NCBI RefSeq assembly: GCF_004331175.1
Contig: NZ_SJOD01000008.1
Span: 27,654 to 91,653, forward strand
Direction of reading: 5' to 3'
DNA from: Acinetobacter sp. ANC 4178
GTDB lineage: Bacteria; Pseudomonadota; Gammaproteobacteria; Pseudomonadales; Moraxellaceae
DNA length: 64,000 bases
In this document: positions 57,386 to 64,000 of the stretch, in pieces
Numbering within the stretch: position 1 is the stretch's first letter
Layout: every line of letters begins with the position of its first letter
Translations under genes and position numbers: made by a program
Notes under the pieces: model-generated
What the model saw: only the letters and a program-made list of their open reading frames with translations
Database searches by the model: none
Told to the model about the DNA's origin: nothing

Positions 57386-58690
57386 ATGTCCAATTGGTTT
57401 CCCAAATGGCGTCCTTATACAGGTCATGTCGAGACACGTCCTGTAGGAACAAATGAGTATCTTCCGCCTGTACAAAGTGCTGTGCTGGGCATTCAACATG
57501 CCTTTGCCATGTTTGGTGCAACCGTCCTTGCCCCATTCTTGATGGGTTTTGACCCGAATCTCGCAATCTTCATGTCGGGTATCTGTACCATTCTGTTCTT
57601 TTTCATGACGGGTGGACGTGTTCCAAGTTACCTCGGTTCAAGCTTTGCTTTTATTGGAGTGGTTATTGCTGCCACTGGTTATGCGGCTTCAGGAACAGGG
57701 GCACCAAATGCCAATTTAGCCATTGCCGCTGGCGGGATTATGGCGTGTGGTGTGTTGTATGCCTTATTTGGTCTGATGGTGATGGCAACGGGCACCAAAT
57801 GGATTGAAAAACTCATGCCACCTGTGGTGACGGGTGCTGTGGTCATGATTATTGGTTTAAATCTGGCACCTGTGACAGTAAAAGGCGTGGCGGGCAATCC
57901 CTTTAATATGTGGATGGCATTGGTAACAGTCCTTTGTATGGGTTCGATTGCTGTCTTCACCAAAGGCTTATTACAACGCTTACTGCTCTTAATCGGCTTA
58001 TTATTGGCTTATCTCATTTATTTTATCGTTTCGAATGTCATGGGTTATGGCACAGCCATTAATTTTACCCCAATTCAGCAAGCGGCTTGGTTCGGTCTCC
58101 CAACGTTCCATTCACCTCAGTTTGATGTGAACGCGATGTTAATTATTGCACCAGTCGCTTTAATTTTAGTGGCTGAAAATTTGGGGCATATTAAAGCAGT
58201 TAGCGCCATGACGGGTGAAAATCTCGATCCGCAAATTGGTAAAGCCTTCTTGGCAGATGGGATTGCAACCACGCTTTCTGGCGGTGTCGGTGCACCAGGT
58301 ATGACCACGTATGGTGAAAATATTGGCGTGATGGCAGTTACTCGCGTTTACTCCACCATCGTTTTTGTGATTGCGGGTGTGTTTGCTATTTTCTTGGGCC
58401 TATCTCCAAAGTTTGGTGCCATTATTCACACCATTCCCACTGCAATCCTTACGGGTGCTTCCATTGTGGTCTTTGGTTTAATTACCATTGCGGGTGCCAA
58501 AATCTGGATTGAAAACAAAGTCGATTTTTCTAAAAATAAAAACCTGATGGTTGCAGCAGTGACCATTATTTTAGGTACGGGTGACTTTGCTTTGCAGTTC
58601 GGCAATTTCAATTTGGGTGGCATTGGAACGGCAACCTTCGCAGCCTTGGTTTTAAACTGGTTCTTCAGCTTAAAAGATAAAAGCGAATAA
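57386..58690 (+). CDS. NCS2 family uracil/pyrimidine permease (RutG/UraA-like)
   Basis: A 434-residue NCS2 permease with about 14 hydrophobic segments. The sequences GIQHAFAMFGATVLAPFLMGFDPNLAIFMSG, TGGRVPSYLGSSFAFIGVVIAATGY and VAENLGHIKAVSAMTGENLDP follow E. coli RutG closely, more so than UraA as I recall them. It imports uracil or thymine with H+. None of the other rut genes is adjacent, so it may serve general pyrimidine salvage. A RutR-like palindrome lies upstream and a terminator downstream. Confidence 0.9.
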   Translation: MSNWFPKWRPYTGHVETRPVGTNEYLPPVQSAVLGIQHAFAMFGATVLAPFLMGFDPNLAIFMSGICTILFFFMTGGRVPSYLGSSFAFIGVVIAATGYAASGTGAPNANLAIAAGGIMACGVLYALFGLMVMATGTKWIEKLMPPVVTGAVVMIIGLNLAPVTVKGVAGNPFNMWMALVTVLCMGSIAVFTKGLLQRLLLLIGLLLAYLIYFIVSNVMGYGTAINFTPIQQAAWFGLPTFHSPQFDVNAMLIIAPVALILVAENLGHIKAVSAMTGENLDPQIGKAFLADGIATTLSGGVGAPGMTTYGENIGVMAVTRVYSTIVFVIAGVFAIFLGLSPKFGAIIHTIPTAILTGASIVVFGLITIAGAKIWIENKVDFSKNKNLMVAAVTIILGTGDFALQFGNFNLGGIGTATFAALVLNWFFSLKDKSE

Positions 58691-58706
58691 ATATTGCTCC
58701 ATTTAT

Positions 58707-58730
58707 AGCAGCCTACGGGCTGCTTTTTTT
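58707..58730 (+). terminator. terminator after the uracil permease gene
   Basis: AGCAGCC/GGCTGCT with loop TACG and a T7 tail. Confidence 0.88.
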
Positions 58731-58776
58731 ATATTTTCAGGCTTGAACATTGCGTCTTGGGTATCAAGTTTTTAAG

Positions 58777-59733
58777 ATGGAAAGCTCAATACAAGATGAA
58801 TTTATGGCTATGCGCCTCGATTTTTTTGACTTAACATTATTCCTGAATATTGTCGAAACGGGCAGCCTCACCAAAGGAGCAGAACGTTCTGCAATTTCCT
58901 TACAAGCCGCCAGTGAACGGATTAAAAAACTCGAACAACAGTTCTCTGTCTCACTGTTTACCCGCCATGCCACTGGCGTCAAACTTACGTTGGCAGGTCA
59001 AACGTTTAATCAACATGCCCAAAGTTTAATTCAGCAATCTCAGCAACTCGAACAAGCGATGTTGCCTTTTTCACAAAGGCAAAATAGTCGTATGACCCTG
59101 TGGTGTAATTCTTCAGCGCAAAGTGAATATTTACCCTTGGTTTTGCCTTCTTATATGATGGAAAATCCACATTTACACATTGAACTACAAGAAGCTGAAA
59201 CCAATGACATTATTCAAGCCTTAAGTAAAGGTAGCGCACAACTGGGCTTAATTTCGAGTTTTTTTAATGCCCAAACCCTACAAACCTTAGAATTTGCAGA
59301 TGATCCTCTGGTTTTGATTTGTCCACACCAGCATCCTTTAACACGCCACCCCGAACTAAGCTTGGTGGATACTCTGGAGCATGCCTTTGTCGGGTTAATG
59401 CAATATCACTCGCTACAACAATCGATTGAAACTCAAGCCCGACTACTGGGCTGCCGTATTCAATATCGCCTTCGCCTACCTAATTTTGGTGCAATTGCGC
59501 AAGTCGTTGCCAATGGTGTTGGCATTGCCATTATCCCGAAACGAGCGGCACAACGCTTACAACAGTTATATTCATTCCAGCAGATTCAATTAAAAGGCGC
59601 ATGGGCCAACCGTAAATTACTTTTGGCTGCACAAAACTTTGATAAATTACCTATGGATTATCAACATTTTAGTCAATTTTTAATTCGACAACGTCCTCAA
59701 CTCGACGCCATAGCTGACCAATTTAATGACTAA
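58777..59733 (+). CDS. LysR family transcriptional regulator
   Basis: A LysR protein of about 318 residues from ATG 58777. The HTH (LFLNIVETGSLTKGAERSAISLQAASERIKKLEQQF) and effector domain are complete. Alternative ATGs at 58804 and 58810 are closer to the usual LysR N-terminus (MRLDFFDLTLFLNIV); the ribosome site does not decide among them. Its 3' end overlaps the convergent TauE/SafE gene by 11 bases. Target and effector unknown; LysR genes next to TauE/SafE transporters are a common pairing. Confidence 0.85.
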   Translation: MESSIQDEFMAMRLDFFDLTLFLNIVETGSLTKGAERSAISLQAASERIKKLEQQFSVSLFTRHATGVKLTLAGQTFNQHAQSLIQQSQQLEQAMLPFSQRQNSRMTLWCNSSAQSEYLPLVLPSYMMENPHLHIELQEAETNDIIQALSKGSAQLGLISSFFNAQTLQTLEFADDPLVLICPHQHPLTRHPELSLVDTLEHAFVGLMQYHSLQQSIETQARLLGCRIQYRLRLPNFGAIAQVVANGVGIAIIPKRAAQRLQQLYSFQQIQLKGAWANRKLLLAAQNFDKLPMDYQHFSQFLIRQRPQLDAIADQFND

Positions 59734-60448
59734 GCAGCATATATCCACCCAGAGCCATCAAACCACAGAAAAAGACTTTACGAAATTTCTGCTCTGCAAT
59801 TTTATAGCGTATTCGCGTACCCAACCACATGCCGAGCAATGCAGGAATCAAGGCCATGACTGACCATAGATAATCAATCTCGAGGTGGGCCACAGGATTT
59901 TGCAGCAAAAAGATGGCCAAACACATGGTCGAAACGGTAAATGCCATGCCCAAAGATTGAACCAGATCATCACGCTGCAAATGTAGAGACTGTAAATAAG
60001 GCACCACGGGAATGACCACGACACCCGTCGCCACGGTCAATGCACCACCCAAATACCCAATCAATGGAGATAAGATTCCAGCATAACGAGACAAGTTCGG
60101 GATTTGTTTGGCAGCTAAACCATATAAGCCATACAGCAATAACATCCCGCCTAAAAGCGCTGCACTGTTAAATTCGCTTTGACCTAAACGAGGGAAAATA
60201 CTCCAGATTGAACCAACAACAATCCCCAATAAAAGCGTCCAGAACCGAGCCAAGACACGCAACACCTGTCCCTCAGCAAACAGTTGCCAAATATTGGTCA
60301 CCATGGATGGTACGATCAACAGTGCTGCCGCTTGATAAGGACTGATCAGCATGGTCAATAGCCCCATCGACACGGCAGGTAAACCTAAACCAATCATGCC
60401 TTTTACCATCCCTGCCAGCAGAAAAACTACCACAATAAAACTCAGCAC
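59723..60448 (-). CDS. TauE/SafE (TSUP) family anion permease
   Basis: A 241-residue membrane protein with about seven hydrophobic segments in two repeated halves, as in the TSUP family that exports sulfite, sulfoacetate or related organic anions. The N-terminal VKGMIGLGLPAVSMGLL motif and the internal LGGALTVATGVVVIPVVPYLQ repeat are characteristic. Convergent with a LysR gene whose end it overlaps by 11 bases. Substrate not determinable. Confidence 0.86.
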   Translation of the reverse strand: MLSFIVVVFLLAGMVKGMIGLGLPAVSMGLLTMLISPYQAAALLIVPSMVTNIWQLFAEGQVLRVLARFWTLLLGIVVGSIWSIFPRLGQSEFNSAALLGGMLLLYGLYGLAAKQIPNLSRYAGILSPLIGYLGGALTVATGVVVIPVVPYLQSLHLQRDDLVQSLGMAFTVSTMCLAIFLLQNPVAHLEIDYLWSVMALIPALLGMWLGTRIRYKIAEQKFRKVFFCGLMALGGYMLLSH

Positions 60449-60562
60449 CGTATCTTCCTCACATGATCTCAGTACTATGCTAAGTCGCTTCAGTGCAAAG
60501 AAAAATCAGGCTTTTTTGAAGTCAGCCTCAATTTTTACTTGAGGCTTGAGCTAAAATCATCA

Positions 60563-61726
60563 TCACTCAGGTGCGGTCAACTGAAACAAAGCGGCATTTT
60601 TACCATCTTCTATTCCCCAAATTGAACCGTCCTGAGCTTCAACCAAACCACGAATCCGCTGTTTCATCGCTAATCGTTGCACTTCCTGTACTGGCACAGT
60701 GTGCGTATCTACCACAATAATCGCCTGTGAAGACAGTCCACTAATCAAGGCTTTATGGGTCCATTTCGGGAATTCAGAACCTCGATAAAAGATTAAACTC
60801 GATGGGGAAATGACAGGGGTCCAACTGATTTCAGGAGCTTGAAACTCGGGTCGGGTCGCATGATCAGGAATATCCCGCCCACTATAATGATCACCATTCG
60901 ACACAATTGGGTAACCATAATTCGCAGCTTTGCGAATACGGTTCAATTCATCTCCACCACGGGGTCCCATTTCAGCAACCCAAAGCTGCCGTTGCGAATC
61001 AAAAGCCATACCCAAAGGGTTTCGATGGCCTAGGCTCCAAATTTGTGCCGCAATCGGACCTTGAGCCATAAATGGATTCCCTGCTGCAGGCGAACCATCT
61101 TCATTCAAGCGCAAAATTTTGCCCAAATTACTTTGTATATCTTGCGCGGGCTGAAATTTTTGCCGTTCACCGGAACTAATCCATAATTTACCTGCCGAAT
61201 CAAAGGCCAAACGATGTGCATAATGACCTTGTCCCGAAACTTTAGGCACTTGTCGCCAAATCGGCTGTAAGTCCATTAATCGTGGTTGATTGGGCAGCTG
61301 TTCATCTAAAACAGCACGGGCAACCACTGCACCATAGCCACCTTGACCTTGTTCGGCGTAACTGAAATAAATGATATGATTCTGCTTAAAATCAGGATGT
61401 AGCACCACGTCACCCAAACCACCTTGGCCCCCATAGGCAACCTGTGGCACGCCTAGTACGGTTATTTTTTGCTGTGTTTTAGGATTAAACACCAGCAGCT
61501 TTCCTGATTTTTCAGTGATTAATAAGCGCTGATCGGGCAACACGGCTATCGACCAAGGTTCATTAAACTCTCCTATTTTTCTGATTTGATAAGGCTGAGA
61601 AAGCGTGGCTTTGGCGGCTTGTGAGTTTGGTTCATCCGCTGTCTGATCTTGTGCATGACAGGCTAAAATAGACACTGAGCTAAGGAATCCGAGCCACAAA
61701 AGTAAACAGTACTTTGAATAGTTCAT
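60563..61726 (-). CDS. PQQ-dependent soluble sugar dehydrogenase (YliI/Asd-like)
   Basis: A 387-residue secreted beta-propeller. The signal peptide ends in ILAC, a plausible lipobox with Cys23, so it may be a lipoprotein. Propeller and PQQ/Ca site segments are VAYGGQGGLGDVVLHPDF, GHYAHRLAFDSAGKLWISSGE, WSLGHRNPLGMAFD, WVAEMGPRGGDELN and NYGYPIVSNGDHYSG. It matches the aldose sugar dehydrogenase group (E. coli YliI, 371 residues) better than the 478-residue GdhB of A. calcoaceticus. It would oxidise periplasmic aldoses. Monocistronic. Confidence 0.88.
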   Translation of the reverse strand: MNYSKYCLLLWLGFLSSVSILACHAQDQTADEPNSQAAKATLSQPYQIRKIGEFNEPWSIAVLPDQRLLITEKSGKLLVFNPKTQQKITVLGVPQVAYGGQGGLGDVVLHPDFKQNHIIYFSYAEQGQGGYGAVVARAVLDEQLPNQPRLMDLQPIWRQVPKVSGQGHYAHRLAFDSAGKLWISSGERQKFQPAQDIQSNLGKILRLNEDGSPAAGNPFMAQGPIAAQIWSLGHRNPLGMAFDSQRQLWVAEMGPRGGDELNRIRKAANYGYPIVSNGDHYSGRDIPDHATRPEFQAPEISWTPVISPSSLIFYRGSEFPKWTHKALISGLSSQAIIVVDTHTVPVQEVQRLAMKQRIRGLVEAQDGSIWGIEDGKNAALFQLTAPE

Positions 61727-61902
61727 TACACCCTCACGCTAGGTCTTATTTCTATTCAATCTAACCAAACCCTGTCCCGATAAATAGACTGATTATGTAG
61801 CTTTCCAACATAGCTAAGATAAAATTCATGTCAGCCAAAGCGTACAAGGAATGCAGCAAACACGCCTATCTCCGAATCAAATTTCGAGGTAAATTGAACT
61901 CA

Positions 61903-62027
61903 TACAGAAACAGGATGTTTCTTAGAATAACAATAAAGAGTCGACAATAGGACGTTGAGGTATTACAGGAGTTTTACCTTTCATGAAATACGAAAAAGCC
62001 CTCGATAGGATATCGGGGGCTTTTTCA
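61903..62027 (+). ncRNA. candidate small RNA with repeated GGA-loop hairpins (copy B)
   Basis: Homologous to copy A at 31950. Hairpins: GAAACA-GGA-TGTTTC (61907-61921), CAA/TTG closing TAGGACG (61945-61957), AGGTA/TACCT closing a 12-base loop with ACAGGAGTT (61958-61979), and the terminator GCCCTCGATA-GGA-TATCGGGGGC (61999-62020) with T5. Stems differ from copy A by paired changes while GGA loops and the ATACGAAAAAGCCC block are conserved. Both flanking genes are on the minus strand, so this must be an independent plus-strand transcript. No clear promoter found. Ends are approximate. Confidence 0.6.
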
Positions 62028-62048
62028 TTTTGATCAGGTCTATATTTC

Positions 62049-62078
62049 AATAAAAAAGAGCCTCATCAAGAGGCTCTT
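62049..62078 (-). terminator. terminator of the BenK-like gene
   Basis: On the minus strand AAGAGCCTC/GAGGCTCTT with a 5-base loop is followed by a T-run. Confidence 0.88.
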
Positions 62079-62093
62079 ATTAACATCACTACT

Positions 62094-63455
62094 TTAACTA
62101 TATGAGCTTTGTTTGGTCACTTGCGATGTTACAGGAGCCTCAGCAACTTCTTCTGCCTGATTGGTTTTAATCAAAGAAACCGCAAATGCCGCAATAATTG
62201 CAGGAATCGCAACTGCAATAAAATTCATTTTATGCGGAAGTTCCATGCCTAATAACATACCAATCACGATTGGACCGACAATCGCCCCGACACGACCAAT
62301 CCCAGATGCCCATCCCAAACCTGTAGAACGAACTGCCAGTGGGTAATATTGCGCGACATAGCTATACAGCAAAATACTACAACCAATCGAAGCTGCACCT
62401 GCCAATGCCACCAGTAAATAAATCACAGGTTGTGGCGAATTAAAGCCTAAACCTACAAGTGCCAATGCACCAACAATGAGCATACTGATAATCACTGGCT
62501 TTAAATGGAAGCGATCTGCCAAAATGCCCCCACCTGCTGTACCAATCACCGCACCAATATTCAAAGAAAGTAAGAACATTAAGCTACTGCCCAATGAATA
62601 ACCGGCAGCCATCATGAGTTTTGGTAACCAGCTCCCTAATGCATAAACCATCAGCAAGCACATGAAGAAACAGCTCCAGAATAAAATGGTTCCCATCGCA
62701 CGACCATTTTTAAATAACGCCGCGACAGAAGCATCTGGTACTTTAGCTTCATTGAGCACTAAAACTGTATCTGAAGTTACGGTTTCTGCAGGCACAAGAC
62801 GTTGAATAATATCGCGTGCTTTTTCCGTTTGCTGAGCCTTGACCAAAAAAGTGACTGATTCTGGTAAGAATTTCCATAAAATTGGCACAAATAACAATGG
62901 GATACCAGCAATAAAGAACATAATCTGCCAACCAAATGTTGGGGTAAATGTTGCCCCCAATAAGGCCGCCATAATCCCACCCATGGCATAACCACTAAAC
63001 ATGGCCGTCACTAAAGTACTACGAAATTTTTGTGGTGCATATTCTGAAGTGAGTGCCACCAAGTTAGGTAAAACCCCCCCTATTCCTAAACCCGCAATAA
63101 AACGTAAAATACCAAATTCAGTTGGATTAGATGCAAAACCACCTGCAAAAGTAAAACTACTGAACAAGGTGACACAGATAATAATCACTTTTTTACGACC
63201 AATTTTATCTGCCAACATGCCAAATAACATGGCACCAAACATCATTCCCGCCAATGCTGTACTGGCGAGCATTCCCGCTTGTACTGCGGTCATTCCCCAC
63301 TCTTTCATCAATAAGGGTAAGGCCACGCCATTAATCGCCAAATCATAGCCATCAAACAAAACTACAAATAAACACCACAAAACAACCGTTAAATGAAAAG
63401 GTTTAAATTTAGCCTGATCAATTACAGCATTTACATTCATTGTTGTCGCTGTCAT
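62094..63455 (-). CDS. MFS transporter, AAHS family, BenK/PcaK-like
   Basis: A 453-residue aromatic acid:H+ symporter with 12 helices. The signature segment VVLFDGYDLAINGVALPLLMKEWGM contains the DGYD motif essential in PcaK/BenK, followed by GMLADKIGRKKVI. It resembles the Acinetobacter benzoate transporter BenK, but no ben or cat genes are adjacent, so the substrate may be benzoate or a related acid. Its neighbour downstream is the second structured RNA on the opposite strand. A long AT-rich region separates it from the rRNA operon. Confidence 0.88.
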   Translation of the reverse strand: MTATTMNVNAVIDQAKFKPFHLTVVLWCLFVVLFDGYDLAINGVALPLLMKEWGMTAVQAGMLASTALAGMMFGAMLFGMLADKIGRKKVIIICVTLFSSFTFAGGFASNPTEFGILRFIAGLGIGGVLPNLVALTSEYAPQKFRSTLVTAMFSGYAMGGIMAALLGATFTPTFGWQIMFFIAGIPLLFVPILWKFLPESVTFLVKAQQTEKARDIIQRLVPAETVTSDTVLVLNEAKVPDASVAALFKNGRAMGTILFWSCFFMCLLMVYALGSWLPKLMMAAGYSLGSSLMFLLSLNIGAVIGTAGGGILADRFHLKPVIISMLIVGALALVGLGFNSPQPVIYLLVALAGAASIGCSILLYSYVAQYYPLAVRSTGLGWASGIGRVGAIVGPIVIGMLLGMELPHKMNFIAVAIPAIIAAFAVSLIKTNQAEEVAEAPVTSQVTKQSSYS

Positions 63456-63780
63456 TTTTACTCACCTCCAATTGTGAGATTTTTATTGTCAACATACAAT
63501 GAATAGCGGTTCATTTTTTGTCTAAAACCTCAAGAGTATAAAAATATACCCATAAGGTATTTAAATAATTAAATGGAATATTCCGTCAGTAATCTCGGTG
63601 TTAAATAGATTCAAATATCGAGTAAAAACGTTACTTATATTGCAATGATTAATAATTATTATTTTAAAATCATAGGCTTAAATTAAAATCAACAAACAAT
63701 AAGACCAAAGTTAACTTGCTTTGTAAATTGATCATTTTCTTCGGATAATTTTCATCTTTTATTTATTCAATACCATAAGA
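63456..63780. other. AT-rich gap between the BenK-like gene and the rRNA operon
   Basis: About 325 bases, very AT-rich, presumably with the promoter of the BenK-like gene. I see no ORF with a ribosome site and no recognised operator. Confidence 0.45.
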
Positions 63781-63814
63781 AAACACCCCCTGATCTGATG
63801 ACCAGGGGGTGTTT
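63781..63814 (-). terminator. rRNA operon terminator
   Basis: A 12-base perfect stem AAACACCCCCTG/CAGGGGGTGTTT with a 10-base loop, about 10 bases beyond the 5S 3' end on the minus strand, followed there by a T-rich run. Confidence 0.9.
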
Positions 63815-63824
63815 GAATTAATGA

Positions 63825-63939
63825 GCTGGCGATGACTTACTCTCACATGGGTAACCCCACACTACCATCAGCGCTAAGAGGTTTCACTTCTGAGTTCGGG
63901 AAGGGATCAGGTGGTTCACTCTTGCTATTGTCGCCAGCA
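63825..63939 (-). rRNA. rrf: 5S ribosomal RNA
   Basis: The minus strand reads from TGCTGGCGACAATAGC to the complementary TCGCCAGC end, about 115 nt, with the universal central CCGAACTCAGAAGTGAAAC segment and GATGGTAGTGTGGGG. Helix I pairs the two ends. It is the 3'-most gene of an rRNA operon entering from beyond the right edge; the last 60 bases of the window are the 23S-5S spacer. A strong terminator follows. Confidence 0.96.
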
Positions 63940-64000
63940 CAACTGTTTATGACTATTGGTTATGGTCTTATTTACACATTGTGTATGCCTAACTTTCGTC

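Larger units (their letters stand above)
61727..62093. other. intergenic region holding the second structured RNA
   Basis: About 370 bases between two minus-strand genes. Its central part (61903-62027) is copy B of the GGA-loop RNA in plus orientation. The right end holds the terminator of the BenK-like gene (62049-62078). The left 170 bases show no further element I can assign. Confidence 0.6.

Overview
The window is chromosomal DNA of a gammaproteobacterium, almost certainly an Acinetobacter species. The signs are the moderately AT-rich composition, the dapA-bamC-purC and dnaJ-dapB neighbourhoods, BenK/MhpT-type AAHS transporters, and the form of psd, ppk1, phoBR and the 5S rRNA. I cannot name the species. 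Nearly all of it is ordinary core genome. I see no intact insertion sequence, prophage, CRISPR array or tRNA gene.

Layout, left to right. 1-9.5 kb: the 5' part of gshA (minus), a DUF924 protein, a small lipoprotein, a DUF445 membrane protein, a methionine-type aminotransferase, a MATE pump, and a divergent SDR/TetR pair around a perfect operator-like palindrome. 8.8-14 kb: phoB-phoR behind candidate Pho boxes, then psd with a translationally coupled rhodanese, and pncB. 14-18.5 kb: a Roadblock/LC7-like protein opposite a ribbon-helix-helix regulator, dtd, an SCP2 protein, a small membrane protein and serB. 18.5-25 kb: a YtjB-like membrane protein, ppk1, a BASS-family transporter, pncA and an MhpT-like transporter. 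25-34 kb: dapA-bamC-purC, a four-gene polar amino acid ABC transporter, an intergenic structured RNA (copy A), rarA, and a frameshifted siderophore-type esterase behind a Fur-like box. 34-45 kb: YcgN-type protein, DUF1328 peptide, dienelactone hydrolase, HIT protein, mutY, an M23 lipoprotein, tag, a zinc alcohol dehydrogenase, a PdxR/MocR regulator, a LysR regulator, an aldo/keto reductase and an MFS exporter. 45-54 kb: START protein, dapB, dnaJ, and an RND pump with a divergent TetR. 54-64 kb: ppc, a RutG-like uracil permease, LysR, TauE/SafE, a PQQ sugar dehydrogenase, an intergenic RNA (copy B), a BenK-like transporter, and the 5S end of an rRNA operon transcribed leftward from beyond the right edge.

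Functional links: lysine/diaminopimelate synthesis (dapA, dapB); NAD salvage (pncA, pncB); phosphate and polyphosphate (phoBR, ppk1); DNA repair (mutY, tag, rarA); two aromatic-acid transporters with no catabolic genes beside them.

The most interesting observation is a pair of related intergenic elements, about 125 nt each (near 31.95-32.08 kb and 61.90-62.03 kb). Each folds into a series of small hairpins with GGA/AGGA in the loops and ends in an intrinsic terminator whose own loop is GGA. Stem bases differ between the copies in a pairing-preserving way while the loops are conserved. This is the architecture of CsrA/RsmA-titrating RNAs, and the first loop closely resembles the CsrA binding consensus. 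Other points of note are the poly-G frameshift in the Fur-box esterase, the Roadblock/RHH pair with shared AT-rich palindromes, and several clear operator palindromes.
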